Part shown: in pieces, positions 31,791 through 44,074 of the stretch | How the letters are laid out: each line of letters opens with the position of its first letter | Position numbering within the stretch: the stretch's first letter is position 1 | Notes under the pieces: model-generated | The model's database searches: none | What the model was told of the DNA's origin: nothing | The model's input: only the letters and a program-made list of their open reading frames with translations | NCBI RefSeq assembly: GCF_963259705.1 | Contig: NC_081846.1 | Location: 88,362,641 to 88,426,640, forward strand | Origin: Myotis daubentonii | Lineage: Eukaryota; Chordata; Mammalia; Chiroptera; Vespertilionidae | Direction of reading: 5' to 3' | Length of the DNA stretch: 64,000 nucleotides | Translations under genes and position numbers: made by a program

Positions 31791-33140
31791 CCTCTTCCTC
31801 AGCCCCCACCCCTGGACCCCCAGGATCAATTCCATCTACTGTCATGCCTCCATTTAGAGAGATTTGCTGGGTTTCGAACAGACAATGGATCAGCTCCTTG
31901 ATTCTGCTTGTTATTCACCCAAATGGGTTTAAATTGCAAACGTGATGGTATCATTTTCAAAGATGCCCCAAAGACTGCATTTTACTTCACATTTTCAATG
32001 GACTTGTTCGCAAATTGCAGGCTCAGCTAAAACAAATAACATTTAATATACTTGAAAGCTGTGATTTTATTTGTGGGAGGAGGCACTGATTTCTTTTAAC
32101 CTAGAAGCAAATGCATATTTAAAATTGGGTTTCGGGTACAGCCAGCAGATTTGGGGTATCTTGCAGAGAAAACTAAGCCGGTATAAAGCCACTGGCTGCC
32201 GAGTGTGAAACAAAGGGCCCAATGTGAAAGGGCTCAGAGCTCCTGAGGGGAATGCAGCTTCCAGAAGTGGGGAGGGTGGGAGATAAATGTCCAGGCACAG
32301 GCATCGTCCTGGTGGCAAGAGTGGTGCTGGGAGCCTCCGCCTCAGGAGCGACCGAATGGAGGGCATGGAGAAATGATTGGCGGGTGGCGGTAAGAGCTGC
32401 CATGGTTCGGAGGAAGGCTTTCAGGGTATGGGAAACCGGGCCAACCTGCTTGGAAATGGGTCTGGAGCCTGAGTGGGTGTCTGGGTCAGCAAAGCAGAGA
32501 TGTGCTCGAGGCCCATCCATCACATTCCATCAGAAATCAAGGATTAGAAGACATTTGGGAGGAAAAGCCCCAGGCAGTGGAAACTGGTTCCAAGCTGGGC
32601 ATGTGTTTTTAATAAACTTTCCCAGAGACTCTGATGGGCTCTCTCTTGATCCACATGAACTTGAAGCATCATGAACTTGGGGGCTGTGTATTGAACAGCT
32701 GCTTAGTGCTGGATGAAGACAGCGGAAACCGGTGATAACTATGTCATCCTATTTTACACATGCAATTGAGCCCTTAAAATGCCCAAGAGATAGAAATTTT
32801 GGTATTTATATTACAGATAGGAACACTGACTCAAAAAGGCCAGGCCCTACCCTGGAGCTTCCGGCAAATTTGGCATGGGCACAGGGCACCTCAGACAACT
32901 GAATCTATGGGAAGCTCTCATATGGTCCTGTATGCTACCAGCCCCTGTCCCCTCTGTCCGGGACATCTCCCACCACCTGTCCTTGCAGATGCCTCCTCAT
33001 TCTCAGGCCAGCTCCTCCCACCTGCCTCACAGGTTGAGCTCAGCAGCCTTCCTTGTGCCCTCTCAGAGGCCCACCTCGAATTTCAGTTTCCATCTCAGCA
33101 GGTGACACACTGGGCCTTGCAATCACCTGTTGCTACTTTC
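31791..33140. other. Unassigned, single-copy-like intergenic DNA
   Basis: GC around average with no visible repeats other than a MIR-like relic near 32760-32860 (minus strand, TTATATTACAGATAGGAACACTGA). No exon with splice signals can be defended. Open frames are under 150 codons and show no known domain. Confidence 0.4.
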
Positions 33141-33142
33141 TA

Positions 33143-33310
33143 GGACAGCGGTTCTCCATCGGGGTGATCCTGCCCCAGGGGACATTGGACAATGTCAGGA
33201 GACACTTTTGGTTGCCACAGCTGGGAAAGGGCCAGGGGTGCTGCTACACCCTGTAATGCACAGAAAGCCCACAGAAAAGAATGCCCCAGCCCAGTGTCAA
33301 GAGTGCTGTG
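33143..33310 (-). mobile_element. MER5-type hAT-Charlie fossil
   Basis: Left end CAGCGGTTCTCCATCGGGG, then CAGGGGACATTGGACAATGT and GGAGACACTTTTGGTTG, the reversed MER5 pattern also seen at 30770-30965. The right end is eroded. Confidence 0.8.
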
Positions 33311-33319
33311 GTGGAGAAG

Positions 33320-33525
33320 CTGGAAGGTAAGTCTCTTCCCTGTGTCACCAGCTGTATGCCTGAGCAGGGCCCCGCTGTTCTGTCTTCTCTGTGGTTCACA
33401 TCTTCCTCTGTAACATGGGTTCCCCGAGAGTGGCTGCCTCACCGCTGCTGTGATGATGACAGGAGTGAACATATGCGATGTGCCTAGAACAGTGCCTGTT
33501 AGGCAGGGTCAGTAACTGCTTGCTG
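33320..33525 (+). mobile_element. MIR SINE, fairly complete
   Basis: A core-like segment TCTTCCTCTGTAACATGGG is followed by ACAGGAGTGAACATATG and CTAGAACAGTGCCTG, the usual 3' half of MIR. Diverged, with no flanking duplication left. Confidence 0.75.
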
Positions 33526-33599
33526 GATCCACAGCCCCATTCCCAGGTGGCGTTTAGGATTTACAGGGAGCCATAGCCATTCTGCCTAGTAATGCTGTC

Positions 33600-33727
33600 C
33601 CTGGCCTCCTGGCCTTGTGGCCTCCTGGCCTCCTGGCCTCCTGGCCTCGTGGCCTCCTGGCCTCCTGGCTTCCTGGCCTCCTGGCTTCCTGGCTTCCTGG
33701 CTTCCTGGCCTCCTGGCCTCGTGGCCA
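33600..33727. repeat. 8-bp minisatellite (CTGGCCTC)n
   Basis: About 16 copies of CTGGCCTC with variants CTGGCTTC and GTGGCCTC. The minus strand reads as GAGGCCAG repeats. Open frames across it are low-complexity artefacts. Confidence 0.93.
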
Positions 33728-33729
33728 GG

Positions 33730-36450
33730 GTTCCACAGCACCTTGTGAGGACCCTCTTTCCTTCGTCCCCACATTTTCATTTCAGACCTACCTGGCCGGT
33801 TGGGCTTTCTGTGGGTGTAAAATGGACACACTGGTTATCTCCCCGCCAGAAAGCCTGCCTGAGGGGAGTGAGAGAGGTAGACTGTCATCGCGGTGAAGCC
33901 TCGGTGGGGATGGCTAATGTAGGAGACAGTCAGGGAACACGGCCTTTCCCCTCAGGCTCCTCTGTCCCACGTCAGGCCCCGGTGGAGGCAGGTTTACTGT
34001 GCCTTCCCAGGTGCCGTGGGCACCCAGCCCCTTTCAAATGGGCCCAGGCGGCTTCCTGGTCAGGCCTTGCTACACCCTGGAGACACAAGGCAAGCTAAGG
34101 CGTACCCATCAGCCCACAGGAAACTCCCAGCCAGGCTGGACTCACTGAGCAGACAGGTGTCAGTGCTCCCAGCAGGAGGCCCTCCGCTGATGGCACTTGT
34201 AGAATCTGGGCCTGAGAGTCCGGGGCCAGAGGATGGCTGGGCAGGAGGATGCATCTTACAGGCACTGTGATGGTGTTGGGTGCTCCCCTGACCATTTACT
34301 AAGTGCCCACACACGCGGGCTAGCTGTGGTCCCCCCTCCCCCCGGGAAACGCAGGCTCAGGGAGGTAAAGTGAGGGCCCAAAGGAGAGGGACCAGGAGTG
34401 TCTGCCTCCATCCACACATGCCAGTGATGGGTGACCTGCCTCCCTGTTCCGCCCTCTCCCGCTCTTGTGCTTGGCATTGCTGGGCCCTCGCCGAGAGACC
34501 TCCGCGTTTGCTTTCCTGGGTTCACAACCATGTGCTGCCTGTCCTTCGCGGTGCCCAGGGACAGCCTAGGCGCCCATGCTGATAGGCAGGTCTGCCTGGG
34601 CACTCCCTGCCCCCGCTCCCCGGCCCAGCCCGCCCCCTCAGCGTGCTGTCCTGGTGGTTTTGCAGGAGGTGGGTGGCCCTTCTCTTTAGAGGTAAATCGA
34701 TACCCTCCACCCACACTGTTGATCTGGCTGCTTTTCATGATGCTCCCAACCTTGCAAATCACCGCTGTCAAACCTGCTTATCTGACTAGGAAGGCTGGAG
34801 GAGCCAGGCCATAAAATTTAATGAAATTACTGCAGAAACGAGGGCGCCAGTGACAATGAGGTGGAATTATCACTTGGAGAATGGCGAGGGAGGCTCAGCA
34901 TGCTCCGGTGACTACCTGTCAAGTCATTAATCAAAGGCTCCTGTTTTCCCTCATGTCCAGGCGTAGACTCAGCCTCCACCAGCCTCCTGGGCTGACTGGC
35001 TTCCCCATTCTATTTTCTCAGTTAACAGAATTTTGACTTTGGGAGGGTGTCAGGTCCAGCGAGATCAACCCTGTTATTTTATGGACGCGGAAGCGAAGAT
35101 TCAGAGCCTCCTCCCTGTCACTGATGGTTTTAGCGACAGAACCAATATTTACACTCAGATCCCTTGGCGCACAGCCTGGTGCCCCTTCCTATCATTTTGG
35201 AGCACTTTTTAAAGATGAAAAGAACTGTATCCACTGTATCCACACACCACTATGGATTAGCATTCAAACACAGACGAAGCTAGGTAGCAGGAGTGAGAGG
35301 CGAGGAGAGACCCACCCGCACGCCGACAAGGTGAGGTTTTAACCATTTTCACTGTCTTTCTCGGCAAAGAACCCCCAGCCTGAGCCAGACCTGGAAGACT
35401 GGCTCCCACTACCCAAATCCCACACCAATAAACACTTTCCTCCCGGCACCGGCTGTTTGCTAGCTCTTAGGAGAACGCAAAATCACCAGCGCAGTGCCTG
35501 CCCTCAGCGAGCTCAGTCTAGTGGGGAAGTGGTAAAGTTGGCAAATTGTCTCTGAGGCTGATGCCCTGTGCAAGGACAGGGATGGGTATAGAACGTGGAG
35601 ACAGAACGCTCACAGGAGGGCTTCCTGGAAGCAGTGTTGCTGAGCAGGAGGGCATTTCAGCCGGGCATGACGCAGGCAGCTCACTGTCTCGAACTGCTGC
35701 TTTTCTTGCACAGCATGTTGCCCACTCCTTGGTTTATTGCCTGTGTCTTGGAGTGGAACAAGGCCTTCCTTTGGACACGTTTGGGTCTTCATCCACGCAC
35801 AGCTCAGGCTCAGACCCCCGGAGGTGCACAAGTTGGGCGGATGAACTGAACACACCATGAGGACATGTGAAGTGGAGATGACCGTGCTAACCTTGAAGGG
35901 TCCTTGGGAATTTAAATTATGCCAAGCTCCTAGGAAGTTCTTGTCATAGAGAAGCTGAGCATTTTGAATTCTCATTTTGCACCAGACCCTGTTGCAAGTG
36001 TAACTTCATTGAGTGGCAGCAGGCACTCTGTTAGTTGCTGAACGGACATTTCCTGACAGGGTTGCTGAAAGAATGTTTTTCTTTTTCTTCCAAGAACTAG
36101 CAAGCCTGGTACCATCCTCACGGAGCTGTCCTGGGCCAGTGGGAGCAGTTTGGTGGGGAGCTGCCCACATGGGCGGTCCCTGTGGGCACTCAGCACCGAG
36201 GAAGTAAAAGAGCAACCTGTCTTCCCACCGGGCACCGGGCACCGGGCACCGAGCTGAACTGCCCGTGACTAATCCCTGCTGGGCTTTCTGGCTTGAGGGG
36301 CAGGAGCGGGGAGTCCTAAGATGAGATTTCAATCCCAGAAACTCTCGAACTTGGCTGGACTTTGCAGAAAATGCTGCATGTGAGATTTATGTCAGGATGG
36401 CCCCACCAGCTCTGACCACAGCAATGTTTGTGCGAGGACAAGTGGGAAAA
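33730..36450. other. GC-richer intergenic or intronic DNA with MIR relics
   Basis: The longest stretch with few young repeats. MIR-like relics lie near 34345-34440, 35060-35180 (both minus) and 35930-36010. A GGGCACC triplet repeat lies at about 36228-36252. I looked for exons and found no frame with known domains or a credible splice pattern. The segment at 34810-34970 is discussed as a possible conserved non-coding element. Confidence 0.4.
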
Positions 36451-36454
36451 GCAT

Positions 36455-36640
36455 GAGTTTGGGTCTGGGAATCCTACAGGCACATGTTCAAATTCTAACC
36501 TCACCACGTGGATGTCAAGAGATCTGCAGCAATTCCCTAACCTTTGAGCTTAGACTCCTCGTCTAGGAGATCCGGATGCACACACCGACATTGTGTAAGC
36601 AGGCGCGGATTCTGTGAGGTGGTGTAGTACTTGGCTCATC
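36455..36640 (+). mobile_element. MIR SINE
   Basis: TTCAAATTCTAACCTCACCAC, then CAATTCCCTAACCTTTGAGC and GACATTGTGTAAGCAGGCGC follow the order of MIR. Diverged, no target duplication. Confidence 0.7.
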
Positions 36641-38155
36641 ACACCAATGGCCCCGCCTCCTGTGTCCTCACCCGGGTCTCGGGGAAGCTGGTGCAGGCTG
36701 AGCTTCTCCGCCAAGGCCTGTCCTTTCTTTGCACCAACAACCAATCCATCCACAAGCTGGCCAACCGAGGGCCCTTGCAGGAGCCTGCCTTGTGCCAGGT
36801 CTTCTTTCAGACACTCAGATGTGCTGCCACCCTGAGCTGCTGTGAGAGCACCGGGGACGAGCTGTGCCTGGTTTTGCAAGCCTGTGGGTCTCCCGCTCAG
36901 ATGGAGGAGCCGGGCCCCCTGCTCCTGGCTGTCCAGATGTGCACAACAGACACTTGCAGGTGGAGAGGCACTGTTAGCAAGCGGAAACTTCCCAGGCAAC
37001 AGCGCTGTCAGTTTTTGAATGGCTAGGCCGTTCCATTGCAAGAAATAAACAGAAAAGTAAAAAACAAAGCTTCAAACCTTGTCACCTCCTAATTCTGAGC
37101 GGCCTTTGGTCTTTGGGACCCAGGATGGAGGGCTGTCATGCCCTCACCCTCTGCTCCTCCGAGCACCTGCTTTTCCCAGGGACTTTTCTCATCTTTCTTT
37201 CAACCTGCCCGTAAGGGTTTTACGGTGTGCAGGGAGACAGACAAGTGTGATATGAGCTGTGACAGGAAAAGGCAGGGATCAGGGTAAGAGGCAGGCTCAG
37301 CACCGATGAAACAACAAGAATTACTAAGTTATTCATTGCGGCTCCTTGGACATACCTTTATGTGACACTTCCAATCCAGATTTCTTTTTCAGGGAAAAAA
37401 TAGTCGCACAGCCAGGTGGGGGCCACGTGAGTCAGGGTGAACTCCATGTCCCAAACACGGCAGCTCCCCTCCGGGTCCCGGGTGGCACAGGTGCCTCGAC
37501 TCAGAGCGTGAGTTTACAAGTGGCTGCTTTAGATTCCAGGTTCCCATGGTTACAGCTGGGCCTATAAATAACTTGAAGAACTTTGAGGAGAGGGAGAATC
37601 AGCTCGGAGCAGGTTTCCTCAGGATGTGTGTCTGCCGGAGCAGGAGTCATTCTGCTTGGAAATCAGGTTAGGAGGGTGGCAGGCCTGCTCTGCCTTCCCC
37701 GGCTGGGAAACCGAGGCGTCTTCAGACTGCGCGGGGCTTCTCGCTCCCCCTGCATGGTGGCAGGAGGGTAGTTTTCATTTACCTAACCATGTGCCGCCGA
37801 GATTTCCTGTGTGGGCACGTTATCCAACCTTATTCATTTGAAAGGTTACTTGATGTATTTCCAAGTATTTGTTGTAACATAATCTATTTAACAATTCTCA
37901 TATTGATGGTGGTTTCTCATTTTTTCCCTAATTTTTAAAATGAGCTAGCTTGTCCATAAATCTATGTAAGGATTGGAGAGCATTTTTTTTCTGGGATAGA
38001 TTCAAAGTAATTGCACTGCTGGTTAAATGACAGGAACATTTAATAATTTAATAGTTTCTGCAAATTTGTCCACCAACAATGCTGTATCTAATTTATACTC
38101 CCTCTGCCTATCTAGTTCAATTCCCCACAGCATTGCAAGTTACACAATCCTATGA
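36641..38155. other. Unassigned single-copy-like DNA; overlapping open frames on both strands
   Basis: Between 36550 and 37041 both strands are open for over 130 codons in one frame each. Neither protein shows a family I know. An AATAAAC-type A-rich end at 37045-37070 hints at a retrocopy, but no duplication is seen. From 37860 to 38155 the sequence is AT-rich and resembles an old LINE. No call is made. Confidence 0.35.
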
Positions 38156-38159
38156 GCAG

Positions 38160-38205
38160 TATTTTTAATCCTTACCCAAAGATCTGGTTTTAGAGAGGGG
38201 AAGGG

Positions 38206-38283
<78 letters not shown>

Positions 38284-38301
38284 AAGAGAGAGAGAGAGAG
38301 G

Positions 38302-38352
<51 letters not shown>

Positions 38353-38507
38353 TGATGTGAGAGAGAAATATCGGTTGCTTGCCTCCCATACACACCCTGA
38401 CTAGGGATTGAATTTGCAACCTACCTGTGTGCCCTGACAGGGAATCAAACTCATAATCTTTTTGTGTACAGGACGACGCTCCAACCAACCGAGCCACCAG
38501 AGTCCAT
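38160..38507 (-). mobile_element. VES-like SINE with a 140-bp (GA)n expansion
   Basis: Minus strand: ATTTTTAATCCTTACCCAAAG at the left, a long GA repeat (38211-38350) in place of the short body, then GACATTGATGTGAGAGAG, a decayed tRNA-like head and CCAACCGAGCCACCAGAG. A MIR relic lies just beyond (38510-38600, GAGAGGTTAGGTAAGTTTCC). Confidence 0.85.
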
Positions 38508-38509
38508 GT

Positions 38510-39726
38510 GCCTCATAAAGATGAGGAGCCACAGAGAGGTTAGGTAAGTTTCCCAAGGCCACACAGGTATTAACTAATCCAGTGGAGATTTGACTGTGAC
38601 CAGCGTGTGTTTGTTTCACTGTGCCATACATTTTCTTCGAGGTTCCCTGGTTTACATGACCCCTGGAGGTAAGGGCTCATTCAGGATGGAATGAGAGAGG
38701 CAGCAGGGATTTTGGGGGAAATACATTAGGGCTGGAATGGTAACAGCAGGGAGTACAAGGAAGGACACACCTACACGTCTTTTTTTTTTTTAATTAAAAA
38801 TTAGACGTAAAATAATATTTATAAAATGTGTGTAATAAGCAAACATAATGCAATAAATGCCAATATATTCCACATGCTTTAAGAAACAAAGCAATACCAC
38901 AGTTTGAATGCCAGGAGTGCCTTTTCCTCATCCCATCCTTATCCTTTCCCAGAGGTACCCACTCTACTGAGTTGGAGCTTGTTCCCTTGCCTTATTCCCA
39001 GTGTGGCAAGGAGGGCCAAGCTGCAGCAGGGTCAGGGTGTAACGCTCAGAGGATGTGCCCTGCACACTCCAGGTTCACCTGCGGCAGTGAGTGCGCTCAG
39101 GGTAGGGACAGCTCTGACTCGCAGGCCCCAAAAAAGCATAAAGTGCTTAGTGTTGCAAATTTTAAACTTTATTTAAATGGAATCGCACCATATGTACTCA
39201 TCTGCAGTTTGTTTTCTATGGCTCAACATTATCTCCTGAGGGGGAGGCGCCATCTGCTCATGGCTACCGTTCATTTATTTCACTGCCATACAGTATTGCA
39301 CAGTCCTAACGTTCCAGGCTTTCGGCGTTTTCCTGTCCTTGGCATTTGGCTTGTTTCTGAGGCTTTGCTGTTGAAAGAGTGCTGCTTGGAACTACTTAGA
39401 GATATTCCCTGGAGCTCACAAGCCCCAGGGCTTCCATGCAAGCCTGGGAGAGGAACGAGGAGGCGTGGGAGTGAGTGCACAACATCAGTTCCAGGAGATA
39501 ACGCCAGATTGTTACTCCCAAGCCGTACGTGACTTTTTCTGAACATCCTTCCAAAACGTGATTTTTTCAGACTTTGAATATTCTGCATCTGATGGATGTA
39601 ACATGGCATCTAATTGTGGGTTGGATTTGAATTTTCCTGATTAACAATGAATTAAGCTTCTTTGCATAGGTTTACAAGCCATGGGCATTTCTTTGTATTC
39701 CTTAAAGTCTTTGGCACATTTTTCCT
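38510..39726. other. MIR relic and old LINE-like sequence
   Basis: MIR at 38510-38600 (minus strand, CAAGGCCACACAGGTATTAAC). From about 38780 to 39700 the sequence is AT-rich and looks like a decayed L1 3' region (TTATTTCACTGCCATACAGTA), but the assignment is weak. No gene. Confidence 0.45.
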
Positions 39727-40162
39727 TCCTTTTTAAAAAAATCATCGTCATTGTTGAAAGTATTACAGAGGTGCTCTTTCTTGTTGTTGTTGTTGTTTTA
39801 CCCATTGATCCCCTCCTCCCAACACTGGCCCCTCCCAAGCCTTCACTACATTAGTATCTGTGTCCATGGGCTATGCATGTATGTGTATAAATTCCCCGGT
39901 TAATCTCCCCCCGCCCAACCATCACTCCCACCCCCACTTTCCCTCTGAAATTCACCAGTCTGTTTCGTGGTTCTATGGTTTCTTCTAAGATTTTAATGGT
40001 TTCATGTCATATATTTAGGTCTTTTGTCCATTTTGAGTTTGTGTATGCTGTAAGTTCGTGGTCCAGTTTCATTTTTTTGCATGTACCTGTCCAGTTTCCC
40101 CAACACCATTTACTGCAGAGACCATCTACTCAATTATATGCTCTTGCTTCCTTCGTCATATA
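39727..40162 (-). mobile_element. L1 3' end with internal deletion, antisense
   Basis: Starts with AAAATCATCGTCATTGTTGAAAG (bat L1 3'UTR, antisense) and CCTCCCAACACTGGCCCCTC. It then jumps at about 39965 to ORF2 sequence (TTTCTTCTAAGATTTTAATGG) instead of the expected ORF2 C-terminus. That is an internal deletion. Confidence 0.7.
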
Positions 40163-40513
40163 TTTTTAAAAATCATTATTGTTGAAAGTATTATGTATGT
40201 CCCGCTTTGTCCCCCATAAACCCCTTCTAGCCTGCCCCCAACCCCCAACCCAGGCCTCTACCACCCTATTAACTGTGTCCATGGGTTATGCATATATGCC
40301 TACAAGTTCTTTGTTTGATCACTTCCCACCTACCCACTCCCCTTGCCTTCCCTCTGAGATACCTCAGTCTGTTCTATGCCTCTGGATCTATTTTGTTCAT
40401 CAGTTTATTTTGTTCATTAGATTCCACACATGAGTGAGATCATGTGATACTTGTCTTTCTCTGACTGGATTATTTCCCTTAGAATGGTACTTTCCAGGTC
40501 CATCCATGCTGTC

Positions 40514-40939
40514 TCAAAGGATAAGAGATCCTTCTGTTTTTACTGCTGCATAGTATTCCATGGTGTAAATGTACCATGGCTTTTTTTTTATGCACTCATA
40601 TACTGATGGGCACTTGGGCTGTTTCCAAAGCATAGCTACTGTAAATTGTGCTGCTATGAACATAGGGGTGCATACATTCTTTCTGATTGGTGTTTTGGAT
40701 TTCTTAGGATATATTCCTAGAAGTGGGATCACTTGGACAAATGGCAATTCCAAGTTTAATTTTTTGAGGAAACTCCATACTATTTTCCATAATGACTGCA
40801 CCAGTCTGCATTCCCACCAGCAGTGTACTAGGGTTCCCTTTTCTCCACATCCTAACCAGCACTTGTCATTTGTTGATTTGTTGATGTTAGCCATTCTGAC
40901 AAGTGTGAGGTGATACCGCATTGTCATTTTAATTTGCAT
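40514..40939 (-). pseudogene. L1 ORF2 C-terminal (cysteine-rich) fragment
   Basis: A 141-residue frame matching the C-terminus of L1 ORF2p. The cysteine/histidine cluster [18 protein letters not shown] is followed by [20 protein letters not shown] and [10 protein letters not shown]. The cluster is intact, but the frame has no upstream RT, and the element is cut by the HAL1 insertion. It belongs to the younger L1 layer judging by its good conservation. Confidence 0.88.
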
Positions 40940-41924
40940 CTCTCAGATGACCAGTGACTTTGAGCATCATTTTATGTCTCTTGGCCATATGTATGTCTGC
41001 TTTGGAGAAGTGTCTATTTACGTCCTTTGCCCATCATTTAATTGGATTGTTTGCTTCCTTTTGTTAAGTTGTATGAGTTCCTTATCTATTTTGGATATTA
41101 ACACTTTATCAGATGCATCACTGCCAAATATGTTCTCTCCTTTTTCATTTTGTTGATGGTTTATTTTGCTGTGCAGAAGCTTTTTTTTTTTTTTTTTAAT
41201 GTAGTTTATTTTCTCCTTAGTTTCCTTTGCCCTAGGAGATGTATCCACAACCATATTGCCATGAAAGATGTCTGAGATTTTGCTGCCTATGGTTTCTTCT
41301 AAGATTTTTTATAGTTTCACATCTTACATTTAAGTCTTTTATCCATTTTGAGTTTGTATGGTATAAGTTGATGTCTAGTTTCAGTTTTTTGCATGTATCT
41401 GTCCAATTTTCCCAAAAACATTTATTGAAGAGACTGTTTTGACTCCATTGTATACTCTTGCCTTATTTGTCATATATTAATTGAGCCTAATGGCTTAGGT
41501 CGATTTCTGGGGTCTCTGTTCTGTTCCATTGATCTATATGTCTGCCCTTGTGTCTTAATTTTTTGGTTTCTTTTTTTTTAAAATTAAATCTTTATTGTTC
41601 AGATTATTATATTTGTTCCTCTCCCCCCCCATAACTCCCCTCCTCCCAGTTCGCACCCCACCCTCCGCCCTCACTCCCCACCCACTGTCCTCATCCATAG
41701 GTGCACGATTTTTGTCTAGTCTCTTCCCGCATCTCCCAAACCCCTTTCCCCCCAAGAATAGTCAGTCCATTCCCTTTTATGTCCCTGATTCTATTATAAT
41801 CACCAGTTCATTCTGTTCATCAGATTATTTATTCACTTGATTCTTAGATTCACTTGTTGATAGATGCATATTTGTTGTTCATAATTGGTATCTTTACTTT
41901 TTCTTCCTCTTCCTCTTCCTCTTC

Positions 41925-42773
41925 TTAAAGGATACCTTTCAGCATTTCATATAATCCTGGTTTGGTGGTGATGAACTCCTTTAGCTTTTCCTTATCTGTG
42001 AAGCTCTTTATCTGACCTTCAATTCTGAATGATAGCTTTGCTGGATAAAGTCATCTTGGTTGTAGGTTCTTGCTATTCATCACTTTGAGTATTTCTTGCC
42101 ACTCCCTTCTGGCCTGCAAAGTTTCTGTTGAGAAATCCGCTGACAGTCGTATGGGTATTCCCTTGTAGGTAACTGAGTTTCTTTGTCTTGCTGCTTTTAA
42201 GATTCTCTCTTTGTCTTTTGCTCTTGGCATTTTAATTATGATGTGTCTTGGTGTGGTCCTCTTTGGATTCCTTTTGTTTGGGGTTCTCTGCTCCTCCTGG
42301 ACTTGTAAGTCTATTTCTTTGACCAGGTAGGGGAAGTTTTCTGTCATTATTTCTTCAAAGAGGTTTTCAATATCTTGGTCTCTCTCATCTTCTGGCACCC
42401 CTATAATTCTGATGTTGGTATGCTTGAAGCTGTCCCAGAGGCTCCTTACACTATCTTCGTATTTTCAGATTCTTTTTTCATTTTGCTTTTCCAGTTGGGT
42501 GTTTTTTGCTTCTTCGCGTTTTGAATCTTTGACTTGATTCTTGCGCTCCTCAGGTCTGCTGTTGGGTGTCTGTATAATATTCTTTATTTCAGTCAGTGTA
42601 TGCTTAATTTCTAGTTGGTTCTTTATCACAACATCGAGGGTCTCATTAGATTTCTTGCAGATCTCATTAAGTTTATCGGCAGTTTCTAGAAGATTATTGA
42701 AAGACCTTAAAAGTGTGGTTCTGAATTCTATATCCTCCATCGACATTTGTGTCCTGTTTCTTTGTCTCCGCAT
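41925..42773 (-). pseudogene. HAL1 ORF1p-like reading frame with two in-frame stops
   Basis: A single frame of 283 codons from the ATG at 42773 to TAA at 41925-41927. Stops are TGA at 42467-42465 (directly after the residues EKQNEKRI) and TGA at 42053-42051, where the sister copy has TTA. Against that copy it has two extra residues near the N-terminus (MRRQRNRTQMSMED). Coiled-coil N-terminus, then the [12 protein letters not shown] and [17 protein letters not shown] region, then the C-terminus. The first stop is at the same codon as in 11780-12622; the second is private. Confidence 0.9.
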
Positions 42774-43405
42774 TTTTTATGCTTTCTTGGTGCACCCCCT
42801 AGTGGTGTTTGTGCGCTGTCTTGTTGTAGTTAAGCCTTGATTGTTGTAGGTAAACTGGGGGGGATTTGACCTCCAGGCCAACTGGCTATGAGAATCAGCT
42901 GTGTCTGCAGTGGGAGAACTTTTGTCCTCTAGGGAGGTGCTAATCTAGCCCTTGCCTGAGGCTATCCGGCAAATGCCTCTGTGCAGGGCTTGGGCGGGGC
43001 AGGTCCCAGGAGATCAACAGGGCCGGCGGAGCTGGCAGTTATGGCTGCTCTCAGTCCTGTTCCCAGAGGCTCTGGCTCTCAGAGTCCCAGCAACCGCTGC
43101 AAACCTCGGAGAGAAAGCTGCCTTCGAGTTCCGACCGAAGCCAGATAGTCCCGCTTCTCCCGTTTGAGTCTGGGTCCCTAGAGACTCGCCCAGAACTGGA
43201 GCTCAGAGCCTGAGACTCCCTCCGGATTGAAACAGACAACTGCGCCCTCAGCCACCAGCCCGCTCTGGCGTGCACCTCTGCACCTTTGTATTTTTCCCAC
43301 TGCACCTCCTCCTAGTCTTGGTATGCTGTTCTCTTTCCTTCTAGTTGAAGCATTTCCCCTCAGCCAGCCTTCCTGTGGTTCTGGGTGATGTCCGTTCCGT
43401 CTTTT

Positions 43406-43628
43406 TTTTTTTTTTTTAATATATTTTATTGATTTTTTACAGAGAGGAAGGGAGAGAGATAGAGAATTAGAAACATCGATGAGAGAGAAACATTGATCAG
43501 CTGCCTCCTGCACATCTCCTACTGGGGATATGCCTGCAACCCAGGTACATGCCCTTGACGGGAATCGAACCTGGGACCTTTCAGTCCACAGGCCAACGCT
43601 CTATCCACTGAGCCAAACTGGTTTCGGC
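43406..43628 (-). mobile_element. VES SINE inside a HAL1
   Basis: Full-length minus-strand VES (TTTTATTGATTTTTTACAG, ATCGATGAGAGAGAAAC, B box GGAATCGAACC, GGTTTCGGC end) with a 14-bp duplication CCGTTCCGTCTTTT at 43392-43405 and 43629-43642. Very similar to the VES at 1896-2119, so the same young subfamily. Confidence 0.95.
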
Positions 43629-44074
43629 CCGTTCCGTCTTTTAGTTGTATTTTTGAAGTGGTTGTGCGAGGCAGCAATCTCTGGTGTTTACCTATGCTGC
43701 TATCTTGGTTCCTCCAATTTTTTTGTTTCAGTGGTAAATGGGATTGTTTGTTTAGTTTCTCTTTCTGGGAATTCTTTATTATTGTATAGAAAAGACATAG
43801 TTTTTTTGGTATTGATTTTGTATCCTGTTATATTGCCAAAATCCTTTATTAAACCTAGTAGGGTTGTTTTTTTTTAAGGAGTCTTTAGTGTTTTCTATGT
43901 ACACTATCATGTCACCTGCAAATAAAGAGAGATTTACTTCCTTCTTTCCAATTTGGATGCCTTTTGTTTTTTCTTCTTGTCTTATCGCTCTGTCTAGGAC
44001 TTCCCGTACTATAATGAATAAGAGTGGTGAAAGTGGACATCCCTGTCATGTTCGTATTCGTAGGGGAAATGGTT

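Larger units (their letters stand above)
41571..43715 (-). mobile_element. HAL1 (half-L1), full length, antisense, carrying a VES
   Basis: The minus strand begins at 43715 with GGAGGAACCAAGATAGCAGC and ends in AATAAAGATTTAATTTTAAA at 41571. The 14-bp duplication is AATTTTTTGGTTTC (41557-41570) and AATTTTTTTGTTTC (43716-43729). 5'UTR, ORF1 (42773-41925) and 3'UTR are present, ORF2 absent. A VES sits in the 5'UTR at 43406-43628. Same subfamily as 11077-12972. Confidence 0.92.

Noticed and set aside
30991..31845. 284-codon minus-strand frame and a 250-codon plus-strand frame
   Set aside because: They run through the 12-bp minisatellite; a period divisible by three keeps frames open. The products are pure simple repeats.
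33586..34098. Open frames over the CTGGCCTC repeat
   Set aside because: Low-complexity translation of an 8-bp minisatellite, then unrelated sequence.
36550..37041. 163-codon minus and 131-codon plus frames in single-copy-like DNA
   Set aside because: Both strands are open over the same stretch, which is expected of GC-rich DNA. No domain, splice site pattern or target duplication supports a gene or retrocopy.
38140..38497. Serine-leucine repeat frames
   Set aside because: Translation of the (GA)n expansion in a SINE.
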